A DNA stretch of 64,000 bases from Heliocidaris erythrogramma (lineage: Eukaryota > Echinodermata > Echinoidea > Camarodonta > Echinometridae): NCBI GenBank assembly GCA_025617745.1, contig CM046861.1:13292516-13356515 (forward strand), in the 5' to 3' direction. The first letter of the stretch is position 1; each line of letters begins with the position of its first letter. Shown here piece after piece: positions 24,394 to 38,400 of the stretch. The notes under the pieces are model-generated. The model did not search any database. It was not told where the DNA came from and saw only the letters and a program-made list of their open reading frames with translations. The translations under genes and the position numbers were made by a program.

Positions 24394-26339
24394 TTAAGAG
24401 GGCGATTCTATGCAGTATGTCCTGTTTGTCTTTTATCCATTATTTTGCCCCCCAAAACTGAAAAATCTTGTGATATAATCCTTGACATTTGTCCAAAGAT
24501 GTTTAATTTTTGGATGAAATAGATAATAATACTAATACTAATACATAGGCATTCTATAGCACCATTATCCATTTCTGTATATTGGTTTGTCATGGAATGC
24601 TCATGACTGAGGTCCTCATCTACAAGTACATGGCATGAATATTCATGAAGGCATGAATATCCATGAATCATGAATATTCATCATCCTCAGAGTGCTTTCT
24701 AAGCTCTAAACTGCCTTTCATTTCACATAAGCCCCGTGGCTAGTACTGTATTCGTATAAAGGGAACTAAGGTTTTTTTGAATCATGACAAATAAAAGCTA
24801 TTTAGCACTTGGTGTTCAACAAATTATGTAAATGAAAGGAAATTTTTTGAAAACTGTTATTGACATCAAGATAAAAAATATACTCAGAATATTGAGTATA
24901 TTTTTTGTGCCTCCCTATCTATATGATGATGATTGACTTGTCATGAATTCTGCCTTTCTTTGTTCTTGGAAGTGTGTTATTTTTGTAACAAGATTTTATA
25001 TTTGTGATTTGGAGAAAAAAAAACAAAGAAGAAAACCAATGATCAGAAGAAAAACGTAAGGCAGTCTTGATGTATACTGGCTGTCATTTCAGAATATTCT
25101 CAGGTATATATTTATATATATGCAGGGTTATGATGCGTGATTATGTTAGCAAAATGGCGATCACTGATTACTTGCAGAAAATATAATTTTCCTAATGTTT
25201 CTATGTAGCACAGTACTGGTCAAAAGTTTCGATACCCTGGATTTTGAGATGAGTTTATACCTCAGTGTCTAATCCATCGATCTCTACCGGTAAGGTAGCT
25301 TGTCTTTTGACCAGCACTGTGTGTATCACTTTTATATTTGCATGAGTAATGTATATTTACAAAATGATATTATATATATTTTTCATTGATTTTTTTTTTC
25401 ATTCTTGCATTTGAACATTGATTTGATCTGTTGTTGTGTGCATGGCATCACTTCAAATCTTATTATGACAATGTCCTATTCTATCTTCACAATAAAGATG
25501 TTTATTCACTGCAGGATCGTGTATTGCAATTTTTATCATGTGTATTTGTTTAGAGGTAATGCATTCATAAATGAATCATTGGTTGAAGCAGGGGAAGGGG
25601 GTATGTGCCCCCAGCCCCCCCCCCCCCCCTCCCCCCATCAAATGGCTAAAGGGGGGGGGGGGGGGGAGAAGCGAGAGAGAGAGAAAGGAAAGGGAAGGAA
25701 ACATGAAAGAAATTCCATCCCTCCCCCTATATATTGCCATCTATTTAATAGCTGTCACCCGACCCCCTCCCCCAACACAAATGGCTCCCTCAAGGGCTTG
25801 ACGCATTTTATACAACTATCTCTACACCAAAATGATGAGGGGAAAAAACTGTGAAAAGAAGGAGGAAATGATGGTGAGGAGTAAAGGAGGAAAGAATTTT
25901 GAATGAATGTATAGTTGAATAAATGAATGAATGTAGGAAATAATGTATGGAATCTGGATGAATGAATAAATCAATATAAAAAGATTATTGAGTGAATATA
26001 TAAAGAAAAAAAATATGAATGAAGGGAATATACATGTATAAAAGGGTAGTAAAAGTAATGATTTTACGAAATGAAATAATGGCTAGGGTTTTAGTGTTAA
26101 GGAGAGGCAATGATTGAAACCCAATAGAACACCTATATGTAGTTCTTGTGACTGTGCTGTTCAGTGCGGATGCAGGCAGGGGCGCCAAGGGCACGCGCCC
26201 CTTTAATTTTTCTGGGATACCCCCCTCCAACACCCTTCGCTCCCTCGCTGCTGTCACCCCTCCCCCCCCCCCCACATTTTAAAATCCTGGATCCGCCGGG
26301 GGGGGGGGGGGGGGGTTGCATGCACCCATCGTGCGGCGC
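24394..26339. other. Intergenic: short hairpins and G/C homopolymer runs
   Basis: No gene seen. Contents: an ATGAATATTCAT-rich cluster at about 24630-24681; a fold-back MITE at 25209-25322 with CACAGTACTGGTCAAAAG against CTTTTGACCAGCACTGTG ends; poly-C and poly-G runs near 25613-25667 and 26262-26316; and a GGGGCGCCAAGGGCACGCG block near 26179. The Pro- and Gly-rich open frames here are products of the homopolymers. Confidence 0.5.
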
Positions 26340-26457
26340 TACAAAGTAGCTAGCTAGCTGGTGTATAGCACAAGATGGCGGCGTTGCTACAACAACAAAT
26401 GAAGCTTTCGTGATGCTGACGAGCTTTGGCAAATACAATTTTTATGTTTTGTGATTT
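26340..26457 (+). promoter_or_regulatory. LRRC43 5' leader with YY1-like site and uORF
   Basis: The sequence before the LRRC43 start contains AAGATGGCGGC at about 26372-26382, the consensus of YY1-type sites common just downstream of animal transcription starts. The ATG in that motif opens a 12-codon upstream frame (26375-26413, stop TGA), which could dampen translation. An in-frame TGA at 26452-26454 excludes a longer LRRC43 N-terminus. The transcription start itself cannot be read from sequence. Confidence 0.45.
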
Positions 26458-29400
26458 ATGACGAAAATCCAGAGGGAATCTGAAATGCCAGTTGCAACTG
26501 GTGTTGATGCATTCGTTGCTTTTGAGCGACAACTGAGAACACTCTGTTTAGATGAATTTCCATGTGGAACAGGTTCATGGGTTAGTTTCTGGTTGATGTG
26601 ATCCCACGTGCTAATATTTAAGTTAGTCAACTTAGTGTCGCGCTCTAACAGTTATAAAGATCAAGACTCAAGAGTCTAAATCATGATGGGGAGCCCTATG
26701 TCTGCGCACGTAAGATTTTGACCTGAAAATGAACAAGAATGGCATAATCGTGATATAGTCCCCACCATACCCTAACCCTAACCCTAACCCTAATCCTAAT
26801 CCTAATCCTAAACCCTAACCCTAACCCTAAAACCTAACCCTAAAACCTAACCCTAATCCTAAACCCTAACCCTAATCCTAATCCTAAAAAAACTTAGATT
26901 TTTTTGAAGCGGGGACTATTTCACGATAATGCCACAAGAATTTCTATATTCCTTTAGAGCTTAAGTTTATATTATTCCTGATATTCTAAAGTCTTGTAAA
27001 GAGTAAGTTTTCAAAAAAAAATCTCATCAAAATTAGGCCTAGATCGAGCTAGACCGAAATTTTCTGTCTCTCGTTCGTTAGCCTCTTATTTGGATAGGGT
27101 CGGCCATTCACTTAGAGACAGAAACGCTCCATTCACTCGCCTGTGCAAACTCACTGTCAACCGCTTGACAGTAGGCATGTCGTTTTTGAAAATCGTATTA
27201 TTCACATTTTAACAATATTTGTGTAAATTAAATAGATTAGGCCTAGGCTGTATACTTAAACGAACATGTTCAACTTTCCAATTTGACTGTTATTCCTTTT
27301 AATGCTCCTTTTTCAGGTAATTCAGGGTCCAAGGTTTTCTCCGTTTGAAAATCTTCCAGCCGTATTCAAACTGTATAGTGCGTGAGTCAATGGGATTCGG
27401 TTTGCACAGGCGAGTGAATGGAGCGTTTCTGTCTCTAAGTGAATGGCCGACCCTATCCAAATAAGAGGCTAACGAACGAGAGACAGAAAATTTCGGTCTA
27501 AGATCGAGCAAGAACAATGCCATTTTATTACAAGAAACAGCGGCCATGTCATTTCAACATTGAATTTGAAAGAACAGTGGTGCCCATGTCTGCACCCTCA
27601 TTCATTTTACACGCAGTTCGGGAGTTTTGATGTGAAAGACAACATTTTGAGGCTTGTGAATAAAATTTCTGAAATAGGCCTAGACCTTTTCTCAATATTT
27701 TGTCATGTTTTTGGATGAATACAAATTGCTAAGTATGATAAAGAGTTTGTTGCATGTTTTTTAAAATTAGAATCGCGCACTTATGCATGTGCGCAGACAA
27801 GGATACTGCACAGACTTAGGCACTCTCTACTCTAGCCATACTGTTAGCAGTTCACTACCTAAGCACTTTGTTTTCAGAGGTTTAGAACTTTAGAAAGTCG
27901 TGTATTTCACGATAATGCCGGCAAGTCTATGACTTTTATTTAGTTCATATATCGGGCGGGTATATCTATTGTGATTTCTGAAGTTGAATTATCGAGAGAA
28001 TTAATATTTAGGTGCTTGTTATAAAAGTGTTATTGTTAGGGCAAATTTGTATGTGCGTGTGCATTCAAAAACGCCTTTGTTTGTGTGATGGTGTGACCCT
28101 AGCCGTAGGATGGTGACCTCCGCTGCCTTGTGGGTCAGCTCAATCTCAGGCTCTTTCTTTTTCTTCTTCTTGCCGCCATCTTTGGCAGACTTTGGAAAGA
28201 AAAAAAACGAATAGGATGATGAGGGGATTGTAGGACAGGTGCTTGGGTTGTTATTGGCAGGATTTAACCCTTTCATGACAGGAATTATATAAGGGCGAAA
28301 TTGATCACATTTTGTTCTTCAAATTGGCAATAATATTTCTCTTTTAAGGCTACATGGTTACTTAAATTGTAATGTCTTTGAAAGCAACATACATGGTGAG
28401 GAACTTTGTCGAAAAGTTGTAAAAATTGCCAATTTTGATGAAAAACAATCATGATTCTGGACCACTCAATGTGTTGCCAATTTAGAGATTTTAAAGTTTA
28501 TTCTCTTGAAAAATTCTTGGCATCAAATGCAATATGGTCATGAATGAAATGGACATAGTGTGTGCAGAATTCTGTTCTTTCTACTCATGTATCTGGTATA
28601 TTTTTCAGAGCTCTGAATCAAAAGTTATTGAGCCAAACCACTAAATTTGGTCAATTGTCTCGAAAGGGTTAAATTATAATTCTGTTTTTGTTTTTCCTGC
28701 AGAGGACAGCATCAGACAACAGAAATCCAGTAACACAATTTTCAGTTACTCATAGAGGTGAGTTTAAGAAGTTATACTGTGAGAATAGCTTTAGATCAGT
28801 TCAATCAAAGCATCACCCAGTAGTGTCAAAGATCATGTAGAAATCTTTTTTTAGTGATTATGGAAAAAACCCATTCAGCTTACTTTTCTTGCCTTCTTTC
28901 TCTGCATCACTCATTTTGTTTTAAAGTAGATATCACTGTCTTGCTTTCTTGCAAGTTTGCTCTTATTTGTATATTTCCCTAGATTCAAGTGGAGAATGCA
29001 TATTTGGCACTGAATAGCTGTGAGATATTAAAGTGTACCAATCACCTGAAAAAATAATCTGTTTATCTCTAGAAAGTATAAAATCAACCTCAAAGAACTT
29101 TATCTGGCATTCTATTGGCAAACAGTGTAGGAGCATGAAAGAAATAAAGAATAACATGAAGGTGCGCGCGGAACACAACTCTGAGTTGGGTTCCACGCGA
29201 GCCCTTATCTTGGCAAGCACGTACAGGTGCGTTGAGTAGTTTACTCACGAGTCGCTTTTACACGTAAAGAGAGTGTAATTAAACTTACAATATCTCTTTA
29301 TAGAAGTAATATTTGAAGCCCATATTCTGATGACATTGAACCTCTAACATACAGAGCAAGATATCTTTTGGTGATTGATAATCTTTAAAGGCTTGTTCAA

Positions 29401-32400
29401 GCATGAAGGGGTAATTAAACCGCCACAGCTTTTTTTTCTACTTGTTAATGAATGGCAAGTGATTTGTGGTTCTTTATTCTTTTGGTAAACATATGGAATT
29501 ATGTAATATTGAGTGGTATCGTGAATTATTGTTTAGGTCAGGATCAAACACTCCCATCCTCATATATAATCTAAGTGAAAATGGTGCTTTTTGACGTGCT
29601 ATATAAGACTGTGGAGCCTGGAAGGAAAAGGAAGAGACACTCACTGGAGAAGCTAGTGGCCTTCAGGTACTCCTAAAGCATGGACTATACCCAGAGTAAG
29701 GAGGCTCACCATGCAGGCTAAAGGCTGTTCATCTTAACAACACATTAATGCTCTTAGTAAATGTGGATAGATATGATCCTAGTGATAATTTTGTTTTTGT
29801 GACATGCTTTCAGACTATGGAGCCGGGAAGGAGCAGGAGGAGACATTGGAGGAGCTGGTGACCTCCAAGTACTCCCCTTACAGCGTGGATTACACCTGGA
29901 GTAAGGAGGCACGCAAGCTCCGGGAGATTGCTGTCAAGAGTCCGTGGCTCATCACCAGGGACTTCATCCTCAAACACTTCCAGACCATGAAGATAGTGGA
30001 CAAGAATGTAAGCACTACAAATTAAGAAATATTTGTGACCCGACGCCTCAAAACCTACAATAAGTCGTCAAAATTATTTTTTTTGTTTTATACATTTTCT
30101 GAAAGTAGAGATTCTCAGCTTTCCAATGGTATATCACTTGCCTAGTTTACTTAATGATAACACCTTTAAATATCACTTTAGAATCAGTATGTAACCAGCA
30201 ATCAATAACTCCTATTCAGAAAAATGGTTATTTAAGTTCGGAACAAAAGAGTGCTAAACCTTCGCTCTCTGTGTGCGCCCAAGTAAAACTGGGTATTCAA
30301 ATGGCCATAGTAACCGGTATGAAGGGATTATCAGATTAGGCTGAATTTTGGCACCCCGCTCCAGGAGGACCTATTCATTACTCACTCCAAAAATCAATTT
30401 AATACCTTTAGAGGTAAAGTAGTAATTTGGCATTGAATGAAAGTATTACAAAAGCTCTCCAAACATTCATTAGAGCTCGACAGGTGAAAAAAGGAGTCAT
30501 TTTAAAATGCCCCAAAACATATTTCTGAGTCGAATTACGACTCACAAACTTGAGACATGATAGAATGATAACGAAACTACCCATTTCTGTCAAAAACAGA
30601 AAATCGACTGATCCAAGCAAATTACTATTTTGGGCTGTTTGCTACGTTGTGGTCCGTGCGACTTATTGTAGGTTTTGAGGCGGCGGGTCACATTTGTCCA
30701 AACGATGCCAAACGGGTGTTATTTTCATTTCCTATTAAAGTCAAATTTTGCATATTAAGTCAAACTGTTTTTTGTGGTCCCAACAAATTCGACTTATGCA
30801 AAGTTAACTGTATTGTATATCTTTTTGATGTTGCAGGTATGTCATGTTGACAGTGGAATGCTTCAGTTTCCAAGACTGACTGAACTCACTCTCAGTGCTA
30901 ACTCATTACACAGTGTAGACTCCAGGAATCTTCCAATCACATTACAGGTGGGTTCAACTTCCAACCTCTCTTCTTTGGTTCCCGGCAATATCAGTTGAAA
31001 TTTCATCTAGGTGGACATCTTACAAACGAGAGTGGAAAAAACGGTTTATGTTTCTTCCACTCTAGCTGATTTTGTTAAATTAAGATTATTTTTTTTAAAA
31101 TAGATTTGTCAAAATTAAAAAAATCATTAAACTCTAGTATTGTTTTATACCTGCCCTTTTTTCCAACATTGTGACATCCAGACATATATATTTAATAGAA
31201 AAGTAACTCTGGCAAATATATAATGGCATATATCTTTCATTTGCACTGTTCATCCTTTCCTGATTCAGATTATTTCTATTTGCATAGACAAAAAAAAAAA
31301 AAAGACATTTTTTGCAGTATTATTAATGATCAAAGTTTCATTTCATTCAATCTAGATGAATTGACATGCTCCTGCATTCATTGGTTTTTTATTTGTTTAT
31401 TCTCCATCTTTATTATTATTATTATACAGGTTTTAGAACTAGTAGCCAATGAGATAAGCGACCTGGAACCATTATGCCATGCCCCACCTCCCGGTCTCCT
31501 TCACCTTGGTTTAGGGCTCAACAGAATATCAGCCATTCATGATTACTTGACCGCACCTTATTGGTAAGCCGCATTTTGAAATCAGGCCCCATTTCATAAA
31601 GCTTGTTATCAATACTCCAATTGCAACAGAGCTATGACAAATTCGCTCTCAGCCAATCAAATGCTTTGATTTCAGTAGCTTACAACAGTTCTTGTGACTT
31701 GTTATTCATAACAAGATTTGTGAAATTGGGCCCAGATAGGAAGGGGTTCACTCATATCCCTCAGAAGTTAGTTATACGGTACCAAACACCAAAAATATTT
31801 TGCTCTGTATGTTACTTAGTGCTTCCACAGGGCTGCCAAGTCTTCCTGATTTCGCAGGAGACTCCCTGAAATCGGGCACTTATTATACCAGTTTACATGC
31901 ATCCTATCGAACAATCTTCCTGATTATGGAAAAAATTATTGCCATTAGGTTGTATGCATTTCATAGACATCTCCCTGATTTCTAATAAAATTTCCCGAAA
32001 TCTCCCTGATTGTTGAATTTCAATGTTGGCAGCTCTGCTTCCATGTCACAATATTATATTTACTAGAATGAGCTCTGAATATTACTTTAAAGAGATTTCA
32101 AGTTAAAATACACTCTCTCTATTCATAATAGAGGCTTGTGAGTGGGCTACTCAGCGCACCCATCCGCACTAATATAGAATAGGGTGGATACGAAACCCAA
32201 GTCCAGCATGGTTTTGTGTTATCCTTTATTTTCTTCATACTTCGTAACTGTTCACCAATAGAATGCCAGGTAAAGTTTTTTTTAGGTTGATTTTATACCT
32301 TCTAACTGTAAACAAATGATTTTTTAGGTGATTGGCTGAAATTCAGCAAATTCAGTTTAAAGCAAATTTCTGCACGTTTCAATATGAAATGTAGAAAATG

Positions 32401-35400
32401 TACATGGAGATGCCATAGTATAGTGGTTCATTCATTTGACTTTCAATCAGGAAGTTTAGGGTTCGAATCTCAACCCAGCACTGATGTCCTCTGGCAAGAC
32501 ATTTATCCACATTTGCCACTCTCCACCCAGGTCTAAATAGGTACCCAATATGCTAGAGCGCTACATGTTTGGCCGCTCGTCTATGACCAGGTAATAATGT
32601 TATAGCGTCAGAGTGTCATGGCGTGGCGGACATCAGCGCTATACAAGAAGCCATCAGTCCCATTATCCAAACAATGTGTTATCTGTATATGTAATATCTC
32701 TGTTTGAACCTTATATTTATAGGCCTCAGCTACTCTCTCTGGATCTGAGCTACAACAACTTGTGTGACTTCAAAGAAGTAATCTATAAGCTTCAGACCCT
32801 ACCTAAACTCAGAAATCTTGTGCTTGTTGGCAATCCTTTAGCAGTAAGTGCTCATCGCATCTGTCAATGTTGCTGCATCTTGTCTAAAGTTTCCAAGTTG
32901 TAGTGTGTTTGAATATGCATGTTCAGTTTAAATGTACAGTAACAAATTCTGAAAATTATTATCATGACTTGTGTGTAGACAAGTTGACCCACCCTAAGCG
33001 CGCAAAGAATAGGGCCCGCACAGAACTCAAGTTGGAGTTCTGCACACATTTTTGTGTTATCCTTTATTTCCTTCGTACTCCTGATTGATGTGCTATAGAA
33101 TGCCTGGTAAAATTCTTATTAGAAAGCAAATAAACAGTACTTAATTCAAGAAGACTACTCCTTGTATCCTACAAATAATTCTTGTAAAATCAGAGATTTA
33201 GAGAAAGCTTTGTAGATATGAATATATCACATTTGGCGATTTTCATAACTATATTTATTAGCATCATGATTCAAATTAGAGACATTTTATCAAATAATTC
33301 AAATGCAATTTCAGATATTTTCTTTTAGATTGCAATTTAAATCAGTGATTTTTAGTTCTGCCTCAATTTTCAGTGACCAACTTAATTTGTTGAATAAGTT
33401 CCTGGTAACACCTCTGCATCCCATTTCAGTTGTTACCTGGTTACCGTGGTTACACGGTGGACAGCTTGCGTGAGCTGACCATCCTGGATGACATGCAGAT
33501 ATCAGCTGATGAGAAGCATCACTTCAAAGGACTAGCCAGAAGGAGAGGTAAGACGGTTATTTTCTCTTGGTTGTATAAGTCACCTCTTCATGCCACTAAA
33601 AGGATAATATACTCAATCCAAGACTGGGTTTAAGCTTCGTTTATGAAGAGTTAACCAAGAAAGTTAGATTGAGGTCTCTGTTGTGTTTAACTTGAGTTGG
33701 ACGCAGGGTTTTGGCCAAGGCACACTTTATGACCTGTCTATGTTGAGATTTTTATAAAGGAAATCGATAAAGGATTTTATTCTGGATAGAAATGTAAATT
33801 GATTTGAGGTCTCGAACGGTCATATGAATAGAAATATTGAACTTTGTGGTATTGTGAGCCTTCCAGTGGGAGAAAATGCTTGATCAGCTTTGAATTGTAG
33901 TGAATTGTAGTGAATGCATACCTGTCACAGGACTGCTCTTCAGTTTCTCAGATTGGTCCTTTGCTCTATCTGAAAGACACAATTTATTCTGCAATTTCTA
34001 TGTTAGAAATCATATCATATCATTGACTGTTCGGGACCTCAGTCAAGAAGAATTTAATGCTCAATATTCATTATTTAAACTTAAACTTAAACTAAACAAT
34101 TTTCTTCTACACGAGTCGTTATCTGGTCGGAAGTTGTGGGATGGCCTCTGGACCGCTTCTTGACACTCACAGGATAATATTCTTCTCAACTCAGTGCGGG
34201 GTTCGAGCTTGGGATTTAACATACAACTTGGAATACGATCTAATTGGTTGCTTTGTTTACCTGTACTTGAATCTAGCGTTTAGATTGATTAACTAAAATA
34301 TAAGTTGTATGTAGAGACTCCCGGGATATTCAGTTTTTTAGGAGAATTCAGGTTGCATGGATCAAAGTTGTTATTTTAAGTGCACAACTTGACCTCACAT
34401 TTCACAAAAAGGGAGAGTATGAAAATGTTGTATATTATTTTGACTTTCAATAACCACGTTGAAGGTTTATTCCTAACCTATTGCATATAACCACAGAAAA
34501 GGTGTTTTATCAACAACTGTCTTTTTCAACCCAGGTGTAGGGGGAAAATAACGTGCTGATAAAATCAAATTTATCAGAAGCTTATCGTGATGTATTTGCC
34601 TAAAGCTAGGGATAATAAGAGCTTGATCTTTTTCTTCTCCTTGAAGTACTGAAATAATTTACCATTAATTTTACTTTTTAATCGTTTTTCAGAGTTTGTG
34701 AGAGATGAAGCTAAGGTCATTATTAAACTGCGTGCCTTATCAGGAATCCCTATGCCACCAGAGCTACAGGTATGTATCAACTTTTTTTCAAGACTAAATA
34801 ATGGGAACATGATAGTGGGCACATTGTAATGGGAATGTAAAATTTCAATGATATCATCAGTGAATGCTGAATGCAAAAGGCCTTTGTAAATTTTGTTTCA
34901 TCAGTACCACTTTCTTGGTGCAAGCATATGACATGGTGCCTTACTCAATTTCTATATGTGGAAAGTTTGTAGGTTTACTTTTATTGACTTTGTGGCATGC
35001 ACTGTTAAAGGGCAATCCAACATTGGTAATAACATGATTTGTGTGAAAGCAGGAAAATAAGAGAAAAAAACAGGAAGGTGACAGTTTAAGAGAAATCGGA
35101 CAAGAAATAAGAAAGGTATGGATGTATGTACATCTATGCGAATTACAAATTAGCAGTTTGGTGAGTTGATTGTTACATATTGATGGTCAACTCTCTTGTT
35201 TGTCGTACACTGAAATATCATTGATTTGCAGGTTTTCTCCTGAGCGCCTTTTTTCCTCTAAGCAGTACTCAAAATATATTGCAGATAGCATTTTCTTATT
35301 TGTCCTCATAAAAGCAATAATAAAAGTAATACATTTTGAAAAAATGATATTTTAGTCATTTTGTGTATTGAAACAAATGGGGGAGTTGTCTGCCACTTCA

Positions 35401-38400
35401 TCACAGTGACATTACCAATTTGGCCAATTTTAAATTTTGCATAAGTAAAGTGATTACAACTTTCGAAAATTCATAACTTTCTTATTGCTTGTCCGATTTT
35501 GTTCAGACTTTCACCAATCTGCTTCTCTGATATTTTTCTCATTCTCTTTCAGAACAACTTGCCATTAAGGTTGGATTTAATTAATTTCCTCTGGAATTTA
35601 AAAAGCTCTTGTTCTCTTTTCATGGCTTAGGCTACAGAAGAACTACCAGACTTCCCCATCATCACAAGGACGTACTATGTGGAGTTCAAGTTCCTAGAAG
35701 ATTTCTTGAACAGTTCAGAGAAGGAGGCAGAGAAGAATCAAGAGCAAGAGAAGGAAGCGAAAGAGGAAGAAAAAGAGGCTGTTGTAAGTAACTAAGATTG
35801 CTGTACAAATGGTTCTCACCAGTGCATAACAATCTTGGTGTCCATACCAAGTGTGGAGGACGTCAGAACAGAAAAAAATGCCCAAGTGTAAATTCTCCAT
35901 GACAAGGGTACCATCAAGGGTAATAATTACGTCAGTGCATGTTTCCAACCTCAAAATTGTTTTGGTTCTCCCAAACCACCTCCCTGGAATGCCATAAGGC
36001 CATATTTCACTCGATATAGACCGATGAATGTGTCATTGCATATTTATCACCTGCAAAATTGCTTTTGCGGCCCCCTCGATCCAGTCACCCCCGGGAATTC
36101 CACAGAGCCATATATTCCTGCCATTTTGGACCATGCATGTGTAACATCCCAAAACTGTTAATGTGTTTGAATAATTATTGATACCTCTTCTTCCCTGATA
36201 TACCAGTTGGAGGTGTTGCCACAGGAACAGGGAGAACAGACTGAGACAGACCAGCTACCAAAGGAGAATGGACATTTGGAGGATAATGACCTCAAAGAGG
36301 GCACAGGTAGGTGTGTGTTATTTTTTCTATGGAAGGAGGTATCACAGGGGATTGGTAGTGTATCATGAAATATATCAGGTATTCTTCTTCTTTTGGAAAA
36401 GGGCTGCTTCAGAGTATTGAAGATATATATCGCACTCTGAGTTGTGCGTACCTTTGGAGCTCTGTACGAATACATGCATGTCCCCAGGTTCTTGCCAAAA
36501 TGAATTACTTATTTGCCTTGAATTTCATACACTGGCAGTGATGTGGTATAGTGCCTCATTACCATGACTCTGAATCAAAAGTTTTGGACTTCATGTTCCT
36601 GCATAGCACTTTCATCCTTTGCCAAGACATTTATCTAGATTTGCTTTTCTCCACCCATATGGGTAAATGGTAAATGGGTATCTAATATGCTTGTGTGCTA
36701 CATTTGGCCACTTTGCTATAATCAGATACACTGTACAGTGCTATGAGCAGTTACTGTAAAAGTGGAAATTTTCGCGCGATTAATTTTTTCGCGCTCGGCT
36801 CAGTAAAGTGAATTTCACATGTTTTTAATTTCGCCGACGCGCTAGGCTCATGGGCAAATGAATACATAAACAAAATATTTGTGTGTTTTTATTTTCGCGC
36901 ACATTTCATGCTGCGCGAAATGCGCGAAAAAAATTTCCAGACCGCGAAATATTCCACGTTTACAGTATTGCAAATCGAAAGGCTTTATATGAATTGATCG
37001 GTTAAGAGTAGGCATTTTGTCCGTCCGTGACATTGAATATTTTAAGAATTGTAATTTTAGTAGGCGACCATGGCAACCAAATTTTATCAAGTTTCAACTC
37101 CTTTAGTGATGCCCTTCACAATGAAACAAAAATAGCTTTCTTCAAGTAAATACTTATTTTCTACAGGCCTTCAAACTTTCAAAATTTGTCAAATGTCCAT
37201 CCGTGACTAACTGATCAGGCTCATTACAGTTATTATATTATTCTTCGCAAGAATTCAAAGCGCTTGAAGTAAATATTTTTTGTACAATTCAATGATGAAA
37301 GTATTATGCATAGCAGAATGTGCATTAAAACACATGTGACGAATAAATTTATGAGACATAAATGATCTAAGGCACTAATTTCTGTGTTTTTCTTCTTTTT
37401 TCTCCCCAGAAACTGATAAAGTAAGCATTTCAGCAGCTGAGCCAGAAATGGAGACGACAGAAGGGGAGACTGATGAGAATGAGGCGATCCCATCTCAGCA
37501 GCCACTCAAGCTGGTACCCTACAGGACTGATGGGCTACCTTGGGCAGAAGAAGGGATGGAGCTGGTGTACGAGAGGGAGGTTCAGATCGATGACCTACCG
37601 GCCCTGAAAGAACTCTTCAAGAAAGGCCTGGATATCGATATCAAGGAAGATAAGGTAGACGGATGTCAGTCTTGGGCCCCATTTCATAAAAGTTGTTGTC
37701 AATTACAAGTTGCAATAATTGTTATAAGCTACTGAAATCCTTGAATCTGATTGGCTGAAGGCAAATTTGTCATGGAAATGGGGCAGTTATTGATCACAAG
37801 TTTTATGAAACAGGGCTCTGGTCTTCTTACGACCAACGCAAAGCCATACAATCTGAATTCCATTTTCTTTAGTTATAAAAGTGTAAAGATTTAAACTATT
37901 TCTGATTAAGTTTCCTATTGGTCACATGAAGAATAGAATTGGAATTGTAAGATATTCCATGATTTTTGTCTGAAACTTTCCCTTGTGCATTTTCACACAA
38001 TGTGAAATAGATTAGTGCGTAATTCATATTTCCCTGAAGCTGTTATACAGTACATTTAAACCTGATTTGGTATTATTTGATTTTTTTATAACACACATTT
38101 GCTATAAGCCAGTTCGAAATTACAATTTGCGCATGTGCAGATATAGGTCATTTGTACCGAGTACAACTTACCTTTATACGCTTTCATAGTGAATGCACTA
38201 TGGTGCCCGCACCAGAATGATTTTAGTTGTTAGTATTTTAGTCACTAAACCGCCGGGACCGGCCTTCTTATTACTCACAGCACCGCCCGGGACCGCCCGT
38301 AGACTTTGACCTGTGTAACACTGCTACAAATGTATTGAACGGGATATTGGGTGCAGAAACTTTGTGTGTGCTGTCTCTACACATAAGCCATTTAGAATCT

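Noticed and set aside
25405..25854. 149-codon Pro/Gly-rich frame
   Set aside because: It is driven by poly-C and poly-G runs, with no recognisable domain and no exon signals.
26741..26933. A true chromosome end
   Set aside because: The array is short, degenerate, enclosed by inverted repeats, and lies within an intron of an intact gene.
28019..28276. 85-codon frame as a separate minus-strand gene
   Set aside because: Its similarity is entirely to LRRC43 exon 13. It is a truncated inverted relic with no start or splice context.
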